Part shown: positions 6,831 to 13,082 of the stretch, piece after piece
Layout: the number at the start of each line of letters is the position of its first letter
How positions within the stretch are numbered: position 1 is the stretch's first letter
Source: Candidatus Magasanikiibacteriota bacterium
GTDB lineage: Bacteria > Patescibacteriota > Patescibacteriia > Magasanikbacterales > GWA2-37-8
Assembly (NCBI GenBank): GCA_903858555.1
Contig: CAIOJG010000028.1
Location: 1-15,453 of the forward strand
DNA length: 15,453 nt
Direction: 5' to 3'
Position numbers and translations under genes: made by a program
Notes under the pieces: generated by a model
What the model was told of the DNA's origin: nothing
What the model saw: only the letters and a program-made list of their open reading frames with translations
Databases searched by the model: none

Positions 6831-8051
6831 ATGACCAATGATATTAAAACAGATATCGTAATTTTGGGTGCCGGCATTGCCGGTTATGCCGCTTTTAAAA
6901 GTTTATCAAAAGAACTCAAAAAAAATAATTTAAAAAAAACTATCACCTTGATAGATCAAAATAATTATTTTACTTTTGTACCATTACTACACGAAGTCGC
7001 TTCCGGTTCTATCGAACCAAGCCATGCGGCTGTGCCCCTAAAAGAATTAACTTACAGTACTCCCCACCAATATATAAAAGCCACTATCGAGAAAATTTTT
7101 CCAGAAAAAAATATCGTCCAAACCACGGTTGGAAAAATTAGTTATGATTATTGTGTTGTGGCAATTGGCAGTGGTGTAAATTATTTTAATACCAAAGGTG
7201 CCAAAACTTTTTCATATTGCGTAAGAACTCTACAAGACGCGATTCACCTCCACCGCTCTATTATAAGCAAGCTAGAATCGTGCGATAAAGAAATAACTAT
7301 CAATGTTGTTGGGGGTGGTTATACAGGAATAGAAGTCGCTGGACAATTTTCATATTTTGCAAATCACGACTTAAAAAAGCTTTACCCAAATACAAAAATT
7401 GTTGTTAATGTTATCCAAGCAAGCGATAAAGTCGTTCCTCAACTACCTGCCAAAGCTCAAAATAAAATAATTAGCCAACTAGAAAAAATGGGGGTTAAAA
7501 TTTTATTTAATTCTAAAGTAAGCGAAGTTCAAGAAAAAGAAATAACTATAAATGGTAAGATCATACCAAGTGATTTTACAATTTGGTGTGCGGGTGTAGA
7601 AAATATTGCCGGTCATATGATGGACGCTTCTTTTTGCGAAAGAGACCGCTTACCGGTCGATAATTTTTTACAACATAAATCATACCAAAATTTATACGCC
7701 ATCGGTGATATTGTTTGTGGCAGCAATCAAAACGACACAATCATCTATCCGCAAATTGGCGAAGCTGCCGAAAGCCAAGGCATATACGCTGGCAAACACA
7801 CCATCTGTGCTATTCTCAAAAAAACTATCGCACCATTTTATTTTAAATCCAAAGGCACGCTGATGCCAATTGGAGATAACTACGGCATCATCGTTTTCCC
7901 AAATGGCTGGGTGCTAAGTGGATTTTTCGCCTGGTGGATTCGTCGCACTGTCTATATTGTATTTATGCCAGGTAAATTGAGAAAATTCAAAATAATTGTA
8001 GATTGGACTTTGAACTTATTCGGTTTTAGAAATATGGTAGATATTAGCTAA
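6831..8051 (+). CDS. ndh: Type II NADH dehydrogenase (NDH-2), FAD-dependent
   Basis: A 406-residue flavoprotein of the pyridine nucleotide-disulfide oxidoreductase fold. In NDH-2 it moves electrons from NADH to quinone without pumping protons. The FAD-binding Rossmann motif is GAGIAG (13-18). The NADH-binding motif is GGGYTGIEVAG (161-171). The second FAD contact is LYAIGDI (288-294), with the quinone/FAD-side segment around YPQIGEAAESQG (306-317). The C-terminal 50 residues (GWVLSGFFAWWIRRTVYIVFMPGKLRKF) are amphipathic and basic, as expected for peripheral membrane attachment. The start follows mgtA by 8 nt, with a weak GGAGAAGG inside the mgtA end, so the two are cotranscribed. A related quinone or sulfide oxidoreductase is possible, but the residues used by sulfide:quinone reductase are not apparent. 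The electron acceptor in this organism is unknown. Confidence 0.87.
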   Translation: MTNDIKTDIVILGAGIAGYAAFKSLSKELKKNNLKKTITLIDQNNYFTFVPLLHEVASGSIEPSHAAVPLKELTYSTPHQYIKATIEKIFPEKNIVQTTVGKISYDYCVVAIGSGVNYFNTKGAKTFSYCVRTLQDAIHLHRSIISKLESCDKEITINVVGGGYTGIEVAGQFSYFANHDLKKLYPNTKIVVNVIQASDKVVPQLPAKAQNKIISQLEKMGVKILFNSKVSEVQEKEITINGKIIPSDFTIWCAGVENIAGHMMDASFCERDRLPVDNFLQHKSYQNLYAIGDIVCGSNQNDTIIYPQIGEAAESQGIYAGKHTICAILKKTIAPFYFKSKGTLMPIGDNYGIIVFPNGWVLSGFFAWWIRRTVYIVFMPGKLRKFKIIVDWTLNLFGFRNMVDIS

Positions 8052-8062
8052 TTAAGAAAAAA

Positions 8063-8172
8063 ATAAAAAACACCAGTAGTAATTACCTTTGAGCGGATTT
8101 TGAGCCCGCAGGCGATACCCTGAGGTCTCGCGACCGAGGAGAGCGAAAAGGTGATTGCTACTGGTGTTTTTT
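8063..8172 (+). terminator. Very long terminator of the mgtA-ndh unit with a GC-rich insert
   Basis: The 5' arm (8071-8090) and 3' arm (8147-8166) pair over 20 nt, extended by A6/T6 to about 26 bp. All positions pair in plus-strand RNA, two of them as U-G; on the minus strand those two would be A-C mismatches. A T-tract follows. The apical part (8091-8146) is 56 nt of about 64% GC and can form two sub-hairpins, GCGG/CCGC and CCT-GGTC-TCGC-GACC-AGG. It may also stop glnA from the other side, since T runs flank both ends. Confidence 0.8.
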
Positions 8173-8188
8173 ATTTTTTGATAATTAC

Positions 8189-9202
8189 CTATTCTCCACA
8201 AATAGTTTCCATCAATTTGGCACAAACTTTATATGGATCCATGTTTGCAGCCGGACGACGATCTTCTAAATAGCCGCGTCCGTTTTTTGCGCTATAGACT
8301 GGAATACGAATAGACGCGCCACGGTCAGAAACTCCATATCTAAATTCATTGATACTACAAGTCTCATGAAGGCCCGTCAGACGCAGTTCATTGCCCGCAC
8401 CGTAGACTTTCATGTGTTCGGCGTGTTTGACCTGTAATTTCTGACAAGCTTCTTCAATTATTTTTATACCACCAACTTCACGCATCGCTTTGGTGCTAAA
8501 ATTGGTATGTGCACCGGCACCATTCCAATCTCCCATTTGTGGTTTTGGTTTAAATCTTACTTCAATCCCAAAATTTTCTCCCAAACGACACATTATCCAA
8601 CGCGCCAACCAAAGCTGATCGGAAACTGCCAAAGGACCGACCGGCCCAACTTGAAATTCCCACTGACCTGGCATTACCTCCGCATTGATGCCGTCTATTT
8701 TTAAACCAGCAGACAAACAAGCGGACAAATGTTGTTCTACCAACTCCCGTCCAAACATGTTGTTGGCACCAACTCCGCAATAATATTCACCCTGTGGCGC
8801 TGGAAATCCGCCTTCGGGAAAACCTAATGGACGACCATCTTTGTATAAATTATATTCTTGCTCAATCCCAAACCAAGCTTCTTGATTACTATATTGATCC
8901 GCGATACTACGTAAACGCGCACGAGCGTTACTGGCGTGCACCGTACCGTCCGCATTTAAAACTTCACACAGCACCAACACATTTGGCTCTCCGCGAATTG
9001 GATCGGGAATCACACAAACCGGTTTTAACAAACAGTCACTAAAATTACCTTCTGCTTGTCTGGTACTAGACCCATCAAAAGACCACTCTGGTAAATCTTC
9101 GGCCGAACGTACAATATGATCTAAAATTTTTGTTTTAGACCTGAGACCGGCGGTTGGTTTATAACCGTCAATCCAAATGTATTCCGCTTTTATTGGCATC
9201 AT
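8189..9202 (-). CDS. glnA: Glutamine synthetase, eukaryotic-type (GSII)
   Basis: A 337-residue cytoplasmic enzyme making glutamine from glutamate, ammonia and ATP. It belongs to the short GSII family (eukaryotic type, rhizobial GlnII), not the 440-470-residue GSI usual in bacteria. Evidence in order: AEYIWIDG and GLRSKT near the start, PEWSFDGSST (38-47), the metal site IEQEY (113-117, E114 and E116), YYCGVGA (140-146), NAEVMPGQWEFQVGP (173-187), NGAGAHTN (227-234), the substrate-binding stretch RLTGLHET (274-281), GASIRIP (295-301), and EDRRPAAN (313-320). The catalytic set is complete. GSI's adenylylation loop is absent, as expected. Two adjacent ATGs (9200-9202 and 9197-9199) could serve as start, and neither has a Shine-Dalgarno. 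The leader carries a terminator-like hairpin and a small ORF whose TGA overlaps both ATGs. It is convergent with ndh. Confidence 0.95.
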   Translation of the reverse strand: MMPIKAEYIWIDGYKPTAGLRSKTKILDHIVRSAEDLPEWSFDGSSTRQAEGNFSDCLLKPVCVIPDPIRGEPNVLVLCEVLNADGTVHASNARARLRSIADQYSNQEAWFGIEQEYNLYKDGRPLGFPEGGFPAPQGEYYCGVGANNMFGRELVEQHLSACLSAGLKIDGINAEVMPGQWEFQVGPVGPLAVSDQLWLARWIMCRLGENFGIEVRFKPKPQMGDWNGAGAHTNFSTKAMREVGGIKIIEEACQKLQVKHAEHMKVYGAGNELRLTGLHETCSINEFRYGVSDRGASIRIPVYSAKNGRGYLEDRRPAANMDPYKVCAKLMETICGE

Positions 9203-9255
9203 ACAAAAAATAAATTAATAAATAAACAAAAATAAAAAAGGAAGGCTACAAACAT
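9199..9255 (-). CDS. Possible 18-aa leader peptide upstream of and overlapping glnA
   Basis: The minus strand reads AAGGAGGGCT, ATG (9253-9255), then 17 more codons to TGA (9199-9201), which overlaps the two glnA start codons (ATGATG). The peptide is MFVAFLFYFCLFINLFFV, hydrophobic with seven Phe. In favour: a strong SD-like sequence and an overlapping stop suited to translational coupling. Against: a short SD-to-ATG spacing of about 3 nt, and the T-tract of the hairpin forces Phe and Leu codons. It contains no Gln codon. This is speculative. Confidence 0.25.
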   Translation of the reverse strand: MFVAFLFYFCLFINLFFV

Positions 9256-9265
9256 AGCCCTCCTT
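9231..9265 (-). terminator. Terminator of the znu-zur operon, or attenuator in the glnA leader
   Basis: Minus-strand AAGGAGGGCUA pairs with UAGCCUUCCUU (11 bp, one G-U) around a 6-nt loop, followed by a T-tract. On the plus strand the wobble becomes A-C. It lies 74 nt beyond the zur stop, so it most simply ends the zinc operon. However, the best promoter for glnA lies on the upstream side of it. Confidence 0.8.
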
Positions 9266-9273
9266 GTAAAAAT

Positions 9274-9282
9274 ATTATATCA
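9274..9282 (-). promoter_or_regulatory. Extended -10 promoter upstream of glnA
   Basis: Minus-strand TGATATAAT is a perfect extended -10, identical in sequence to the mgtA promoter box. The -35 (TTTGAA, plus 9297-9302) is weak. The predicted start near 9267 places the hairpin at the extreme 5' end of the glnA message. Confidence 0.5.
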
Positions 9283-9339
9283 TTTTTAGACTTATCTTCA
9301 AAATAATTGTCAAGATAAAAATTGTCTGCTAAGTTTAGT

Positions 9340-9720
9340 TTATCCACACTTCTTACAGACCCCAAAAAACTCCAGAGAATGTTGCAAAACCTTAAACTTG
9401 GTTTTCTTCCAAACCAACTGCTCCTGTTTTTTCATATCCTCCGGCAGTTCTACATCTTCAATACTGCCACATTCCAAACAAACCAAATGGTGATGATGCC
9501 CGTGTTCATCCGAAAGCTCATATCTTTTGGAACGGTCCGCCAAGTTTACCTCATTTAAAATTTTATATTCCAACAATGATTCTATCTGGCGATAAACCGT
9601 AGTCTTGTTGGCTTTAAAACCTTTCTTTTCTAAACCGGATAAAATTTCTTGTGGCGTTAGTGGTTTTTTATTTTGTGCCAAAACATTTAGCAGGGCATTG
9701 CGAATTGGAGTATTTCTCAT
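9340..9720 (-). CDS. zur: Fur-family zinc uptake regulator (Zur-like)
   Basis: A 126-residue dimeric metal-sensing repressor, slightly short for the family (about 130-150). The N-terminal winged helix covers residues 1-70, with the recognition segment NKTTVYRQIESLLE (38-51). The C-terminal metal-binding and dimer domain has HGHHHHLVC (73-81), the structural zinc site CLEC (81-84) and CKKC (122-125), and further candidate ligands H114 and E93. Assignment to Zur rather than Fur rests on position: it is the last gene of the znuACB operon, starting 1 nt after the znuB stop. Its likely operators are the two palindromes upstream of znuA, so it would regulate its own synthesis. Iron or manganese sensing cannot be excluded by sequence alone. 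There is no Shine-Dalgarno, so translation probably depends on coupling to znuB. Confidence 0.88.
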   Translation of the reverse strand: MRNTPIRNALLNVLAQNKKPLTPQEILSGLEKKGFKANKTTVYRQIESLLEYKILNEVNLADRSKRYELSDEHGHHHHLVCLECGSIEDVELPEDMKKQEQLVWKKTKFKVLQHSLEFFGVCKKCG

Positions 9721-9721
9721 A

Positions 9722-10534
9722 TTAAATTTTATAAACTTTTTCTCGCTTACAAATAAATATCACTCCGAGAATAAAAAGCATTATTAAAACAATCATACCG
9801 CCGGAAGCCACGTTGAGATAAAATGAAGAAATAATCCCGGTCACAATAGAAAATAAAGAAATAACTTCGGCCCAGAGCAAAGTCAACTTAAAACTTTTTT
9901 TGAGCTGCAAGGCGGCCACGACCGGCAAAACCAACAACGCTGACACTAACAAGATGCCAATAATCGGTATCGACAAAGCAATAGTGGCTGCCGCTAACAA
10001 TATAAATAAATTGTTAAAAAGCGCGACTGGAATACCACTCACTTTGGCCGCATCTTCATCAAAAGAAATATAGACCAATTCTTTGGAAAAAACCGACATC
10101 AAAATAAAAATCAAAATACTAAGACCAAATATCAAATAAACATCCGCTTGTTTGACCGTCACAATACTACCAAACAGATAACTAAATAAATCCACATTAA
10201 ACCCGTGTGCCAAACCAATCAGCACAATCGCCAAAGCTAAACTACCGGATAAAAATATAGACAAGGCCGTCTCACCATAAATCTTTTTACTACTGCGCAA
10301 ACGCTCAATAGCCAGCGACGACACCGCCGAGGCTCCCAGCGCGGTCAGTAAAGGATTTATTTTCAAAAGCAAACCAATCGCCACCCCAGCCAAAGAAACG
10401 TGTGACAGTGTATCCGCAATGAGTGAATAGCGACGCAACACCAAAAAAATCCCAATCATTGGCGCAATCGCCCCAATCAATATGCCCGCTTCCAACCCTC
10501 TGACGATAAAACTATAATGGAAAATATTGAGCAT
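9722..10534 (-). CDS. znuB: Zinc ABC transporter permease ZnuB
   Basis: A 270-residue integral membrane protein of the ABC-3 metal permease family, with about eight or nine hydrophobic segments. Typical family stretches are the N-terminal MLNIFHYSFIVRGLEAG, FLVLRRYSLIADTLSHVSLAGVAIG (about 30-54), and the cytoplasmic coupling segment VSFSKELVYISFDEDAAKVSG in slightly varied form (around 148-167), where ZnuC docks. Near the C-terminus LLVSALLVLPVVAALQL is also characteristic. It forms the channel through which Zn2+ enters. It lies between znuC (1-nt gap) and zur (1-nt gap) on the same transcript. Mn2+ or Fe2+ permeases share this family, so zinc specificity is inferred from ZnuA and Zur. Confidence 0.9.
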   Translation of the reverse strand: MLNIFHYSFIVRGLEAGILIGAIAPMIGIFLVLRRYSLIADTLSHVSLAGVAIGLLLKINPLLTALGASAVSSLAIERLRSSKKIYGETALSIFLSGSLALAIVLIGLAHGFNVDLFSYLFGSIVTVKQADVYLIFGLSILIFILMSVFSKELVYISFDEDAAKVSGIPVALFNNLFILLAAATIALSIPIIGILLVSALLVLPVVAALQLKKSFKLTLLWAEVISLFSIVTGIISSFYLNVASGGMIVLIMLFILGVIFICKREKVYKI

Positions 10535-10535
10535 A

Positions 10536-11300
10536 TTATTGATGGTGGTGAATTACAAAATTAGCATCCGCTCCATAAAGTTGCTGCAAATAATTTACTT
10601 TCATACAATCTTTTGGGTCAGAATGATAAACCAAATTTTGATTTACACAAGCCACTTCCGTTGCCTCATTAGAAACAACTTCTAAATCATGCGAAATCAA
10701 TATTAAAGTTAAACCTAATTCTTGATTAAGTTTTTTTAGTAACGCGTAAAAATTTTCTTGCGCTTTCATATCTACTCCGACGGTTGGTTCGTCTAAAAAT
10801 ATCACCTCTGGTTCACTACTCAAAGCACGCGCGATAAACACCCGCTGCTGCTGTCCACTACTCAGATCACCAATTAAACGATCTTTAAGATCCCACATTT
10901 CTACTTGACGCAAAGATTTTTCGATAATTTCGTGGTCGCTTTTTTTAAGACCTCTCCAGATTCTTTTCTTATTATATCTTCCCATTTCTACCACCTCATA
11001 TACAGTTACCGGGAAAAGCGAATCAAAATTTATGGCTTTTTGCGGTACATAACCAAGTTTATTCCAATCACGAAAATCAGCAATATTCTGTCCAAAAAGT
11101 TTTATTTCTCCGGAAGTTGGTTTTAGTAGCCCCAACATTAATTTCAACATGGTAGATTTGCCACTACCGTTTGGCCCAATAATACCCAAGTAATCCCCTT
11201 GATGAATGGACAGCGAAATATCTTTTAACACCAAAACTTCTCCATACGAAAAGGAGACGTTTTTAATCTCAATAATATTTTTTAGATGATTTACTGACAT
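10536..11300 (-). CDS. znuC: Zinc ABC transporter ATP-binding protein ZnuC
   Basis: A 254-residue cytoplasmic ATPase powering the ZnuB channel. All ABC motifs are intact: Walker A GPNGSGKST (42-50), Q-loop Q87 in GYVPQK, signature LSSGQQQR (146-153), Walker B VIFLDEPT (166-173, catalytic E171), and the H-loop ISHD (H204). The C-terminus carries HHHQ, perhaps a minor metal contact. Its start overlaps the end of znuA by 10 nt, and its stop lies 1 nt from znuB, so the three are translationally linked. No Shine-Dalgarno precedes the ATG. Confidence 0.93.
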   Translation of the reverse strand: MSVNHLKNIIEIKNVSFSYGEVLVLKDISLSIHQGDYLGIIGPNGSGKSTMLKLMLGLLKPTSGEIKLFGQNIADFRDWNKLGYVPQKAINFDSLFPVTVYEVVEMGRYNKKRIWRGLKKSDHEIIEKSLRQVEMWDLKDRLIGDLSSGQQQRVFIARALSSEPEVIFLDEPTVGVDMKAQENFYALLKKLNQELGLTLILISHDLEVVSNEATEVACVNQNLVYHSDPKDCMKVNYLQQLYGADANFVIHHHQ

Positions 11301-12229
11301 TGGAGTGCAATTTTTAAATTAATTAAATTATTTTCCATTTCCGTAAAATAATTTTTACCATTGTGAATATCTTCATCCGACAAACCTTCTATTGGATTTA
11401 AAACCAAAGTTTTCGCCCCAACTTCGCTAGCAATAGTTTCCGACAATTTCGGACTGACCAAACTTTCAAAAAATATATATTTAATAGAATTAGTTTTTAC
11501 AAAATTTGTTACCTCGGCCAATTGCTTTGGTGTCGGCTCGGCGTCCGGAGACAAACCGGCGATTGCGACTTGATTTAAACCATAATCAGCCGCCAAATAA
11601 CCGAAAGCAGCATGCGAAGTCACAATATCTTTTTTGGCACAATTCTTTAAACCAATTATATACTCACTATTTAAATTGTCCAATTTGTCCACTAAAATTT
11701 TAGCATTGGCTTGGTAATATGGCGCATCCTGCGGATCCTGTTTTATCAACCCGTCGGTAATCAAACCGATTTCCTTTTTAGCCAAGTTAAGAGACAACCA
11801 TACATGCGGATCAGTTATTACCTGACCATCTTCCACGACAGTTCTAGCGGTCAAATTCTCTCCAACCGTAATCACCGTTGTATTTGTGCCTTGTAACGTA
11901 TTTTTTATATTATCCCCCCACGCTTCCAATTTACCACCATTCAAAATTAAAAGTTGACTATCTTCAATACGAGCCACATCCTGCGTGGACGGCTCATAAT
12001 CGTGAGGTTCCGAACCAGCTGGGGTAATATTGTAAACATCGGCTTTATCCTGAGCTATTTGAGAAGCAAAAAAATAAAGGGGGTAAAAAGAAGTCACTAC
12101 TTTTAATTTAGTATTTTCAGTAGAGACGCCGTTATTTTTTTTAGCAAAATTAAAATACAAAAAAAACGCGATGGCTATAACTATTACAATGACTGCTGCT
12201 AAAAATTTTACTTTCTTATTTTTAAACAT
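11291..12229 (-). CDS. znuA: Zinc-binding surface protein ZnuA (cluster A-I substrate-binding protein)
   Basis: A 312-residue metal receptor that captures Zn2+ outside the membrane and hands it to ZnuB. Residues 8-28 form a single hydrophobic anchor after a basic start. No lipobox Cys is present, so it is probably held by an uncleaved helix or secreted, not a lipoprotein. Metal ligands expected for the family are H76 (EPHDYEPS), H142 (DPHVWLS) and H206 (TSHAAFGYL), with an acidic fourth ligand probably near E255 or E281. The long His-rich loop of many ZnuA proteins is missing; a short acidic segment (VEDGQVITD) takes its place. Cys197 and Cys311 could form a disulfide. It is the first gene of the operon, with a palindromic operator 18 nt before its ATG. 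Mn2+ specificity is a less likely alternative. Confidence 0.92.
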   Translation of the reverse strand: MFKNKKVKFLAAVIVIVIAIAFFLYFNFAKKNNGVSTENTKLKVVTSFYPLYFFASQIAQDKADVYNITPAGSEPHDYEPSTQDVARIEDSQLLILNGGKLEAWGDNIKNTLQGTNTTVITVGENLTARTVVEDGQVITDPHVWLSLNLAKKEIGLITDGLIKQDPQDAPYYQANAKILVDKLDNLNSEYIIGLKNCAKKDIVTSHAAFGYLAADYGLNQVAIAGLSPDAEPTPKQLAEVTNFVKTNSIKYIFFESLVSPKLSETIASEVGAKTLVLNPIEGLSDEDIHNGKNYFTEMENNLINLKIALQCQ

Positions 12230-12247
12230 ATTCTAATTATTTATTAC

Positions 12248-12260
12248 GCAACTGAGTTGC
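12248..12260. promoter_or_regulatory. Putative Zur operator 1 (near the znuA start site)
   Basis: GCAACTGAGTTGC is a perfect 6-bp inverted repeat around a central base. It starts 18 nt upstream of the znuA ATG, at about +3 to +15 of the predicted transcript, where a bound repressor would block initiation. An identical copy lies 70 bp away. Confidence 0.75.
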
Positions 12261-12268
12261 ATAGTTAC

Positions 12269-12297
12269 ATCTTACCGCCAATTCCGGGATTTGTCAA
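12269..12297 (-). promoter_or_regulatory. Promoter of znuACB-zur
   Basis: On the minus strand, TTGACA (plus 12292-12297) and TAAGAT (plus 12269-12274) are separated by 17 bp. The predicted start point is near 12262, immediately before operator 1. Confidence 0.7.
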
Positions 12298-12317
12298 TAC
12301 ATACCCTATGAGTAAAA

Positions 12318-12330
12318 GCAACTGAGTTGC
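12318..12330. promoter_or_regulatory. Putative Zur operator 2 (next to the divergent promoter)
   Basis: A second identical GCAACTGAGTTGC. It lies about 20 bp upstream of the znuA -35 and 3 bp upstream of the -35 of the divergent gene, so it could affect both promoters. The centre-to-centre distance to operator 1 is 70 bp. Confidence 0.75.
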
Positions 12331-12333
12331 AGG

Positions 12334-12362
12334 TAGTCAAGATACTTATATTATAGTATACT
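12334..12362 (+). promoter_or_regulatory. Promoter of the DUF6629-like gene
   Basis: TAGTCA (12334-12339) and TATACT (12357-12362) are separated by 17 bp, with the predicted start near 12369. Other AT-rich -10 candidates overlap (TATTAT 12349-12354), so the exact start is uncertain. Confidence 0.5.
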
Positions 12363-12386
12363 TAATTGATTAACTAAACTATTCTT

Positions 12387-13022
12387 ATGTGCTTTTCTGC
12401 TACTGCCAGTTTTACCGCTAGTGCTGCCTTGACTGCTGCCGGCATCATCACAACTAGCTCCGTAAAAAATCGCCGTGAACTACCACTTGCCGCGATGCCT
12501 TTTATTTTTGCAATACAACAATTTATCGAAGGCTTGCTTTGGGTAAATTTAAGCCACGGTGGCAATCACGCCCTGACATACACTTACGGTTTTCTATTTT
12601 TTGCTCTTTTTTGGTGGCCATTTTATACCCCAATCATGGCGTTTCTTTTAGAAAAAGATAAAAGAATCAAAGAAATGATTGTGCTGCTTTGGATAATTGG
12701 ATTATTTGTTGGTATATATCAATACGTTCTATTCATCCAAAATCCAGTTGCTGGTCAGATTATTAATCACTGCATCTTCTACACCATACCTTGGCCAATA
12801 CGCTTGGTAACTGCCACATTATATTTATCTGCTACGGTTGGTGTGTGTTTACTTTCCAGACAAAAAATTGTGCAACTTTTTGGCGCGTTGCTGGGAATTT
12901 TTGCGGCGATTTCTGCCTATTTATATGTAAACAACTTTACATCGGTCTGGTGTTTCAGCGGTGCAATCCTTAGTTTGGTACTTTGTTTCTATTTTAAATC
13001 AAACAAAAAACAGAAATTTTAA
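12387..13022 (+). CDS. DUF6629-like multi-pass membrane protein, possibly zinc-regulated
   Basis: A 211-residue membrane protein of unknown function. The opening MCFSATASF is characteristic of the family now called DUF6629, as I recall it. About seven hydrophobic segments span residues 5-22, 34-52, 64-88, 97-116, 128-155, 160-178 and 185-203, with a basic tail (KSNKKQKF) predicted inside. The early segment contains FAIQQFIEGLLW, and Cys2 and several His are candidate metal ligands but unproven. There is no Shine-Dalgarno. It is divergent from znuA, with a Zur-type palindrome directly upstream of its promoter, which suggests a role in metal supply or in the response to metal shortage. That role is inference from context only. 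The stop codon lies in the loop of the downstream terminator. Confidence 0.8.
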   Translation: MCFSATASFTASAALTAAGIITTSSVKNRRELPLAAMPFIFAIQQFIEGLLWVNLSHGGNHALTYTYGFLFFALFWWPFYTPIMAFLLEKDKRIKEMIVLLWIIGLFVGIYQYVLFIQNPVAGQIINHCIFYTIPWPIRLVTATLYLSATVGVCLLSRQKIVQLFGALLGIFAAISAYLYVNNFTSVWCFSGAILSLVLCFYFKSNKKQKF

Positions 13023-13032
13023 TTTCTGTTTT
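13007..13032 (+). terminator. Terminator overlapping the stop of the DUF6629-like gene
   Basis: AAAACAGAAA (13007-13016) pairs with TTTCTGTTTT (13023-13032), with the TAA stop in the loop. The stem is AT-rich and the T-tract short (four T), so its strength is moderate. Confidence 0.55.
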
Positions 13033-13082
13033 GCTCTGTGTGGTGGATGATGTCAGGACTATTATTCTAAACCAAGAATAAT

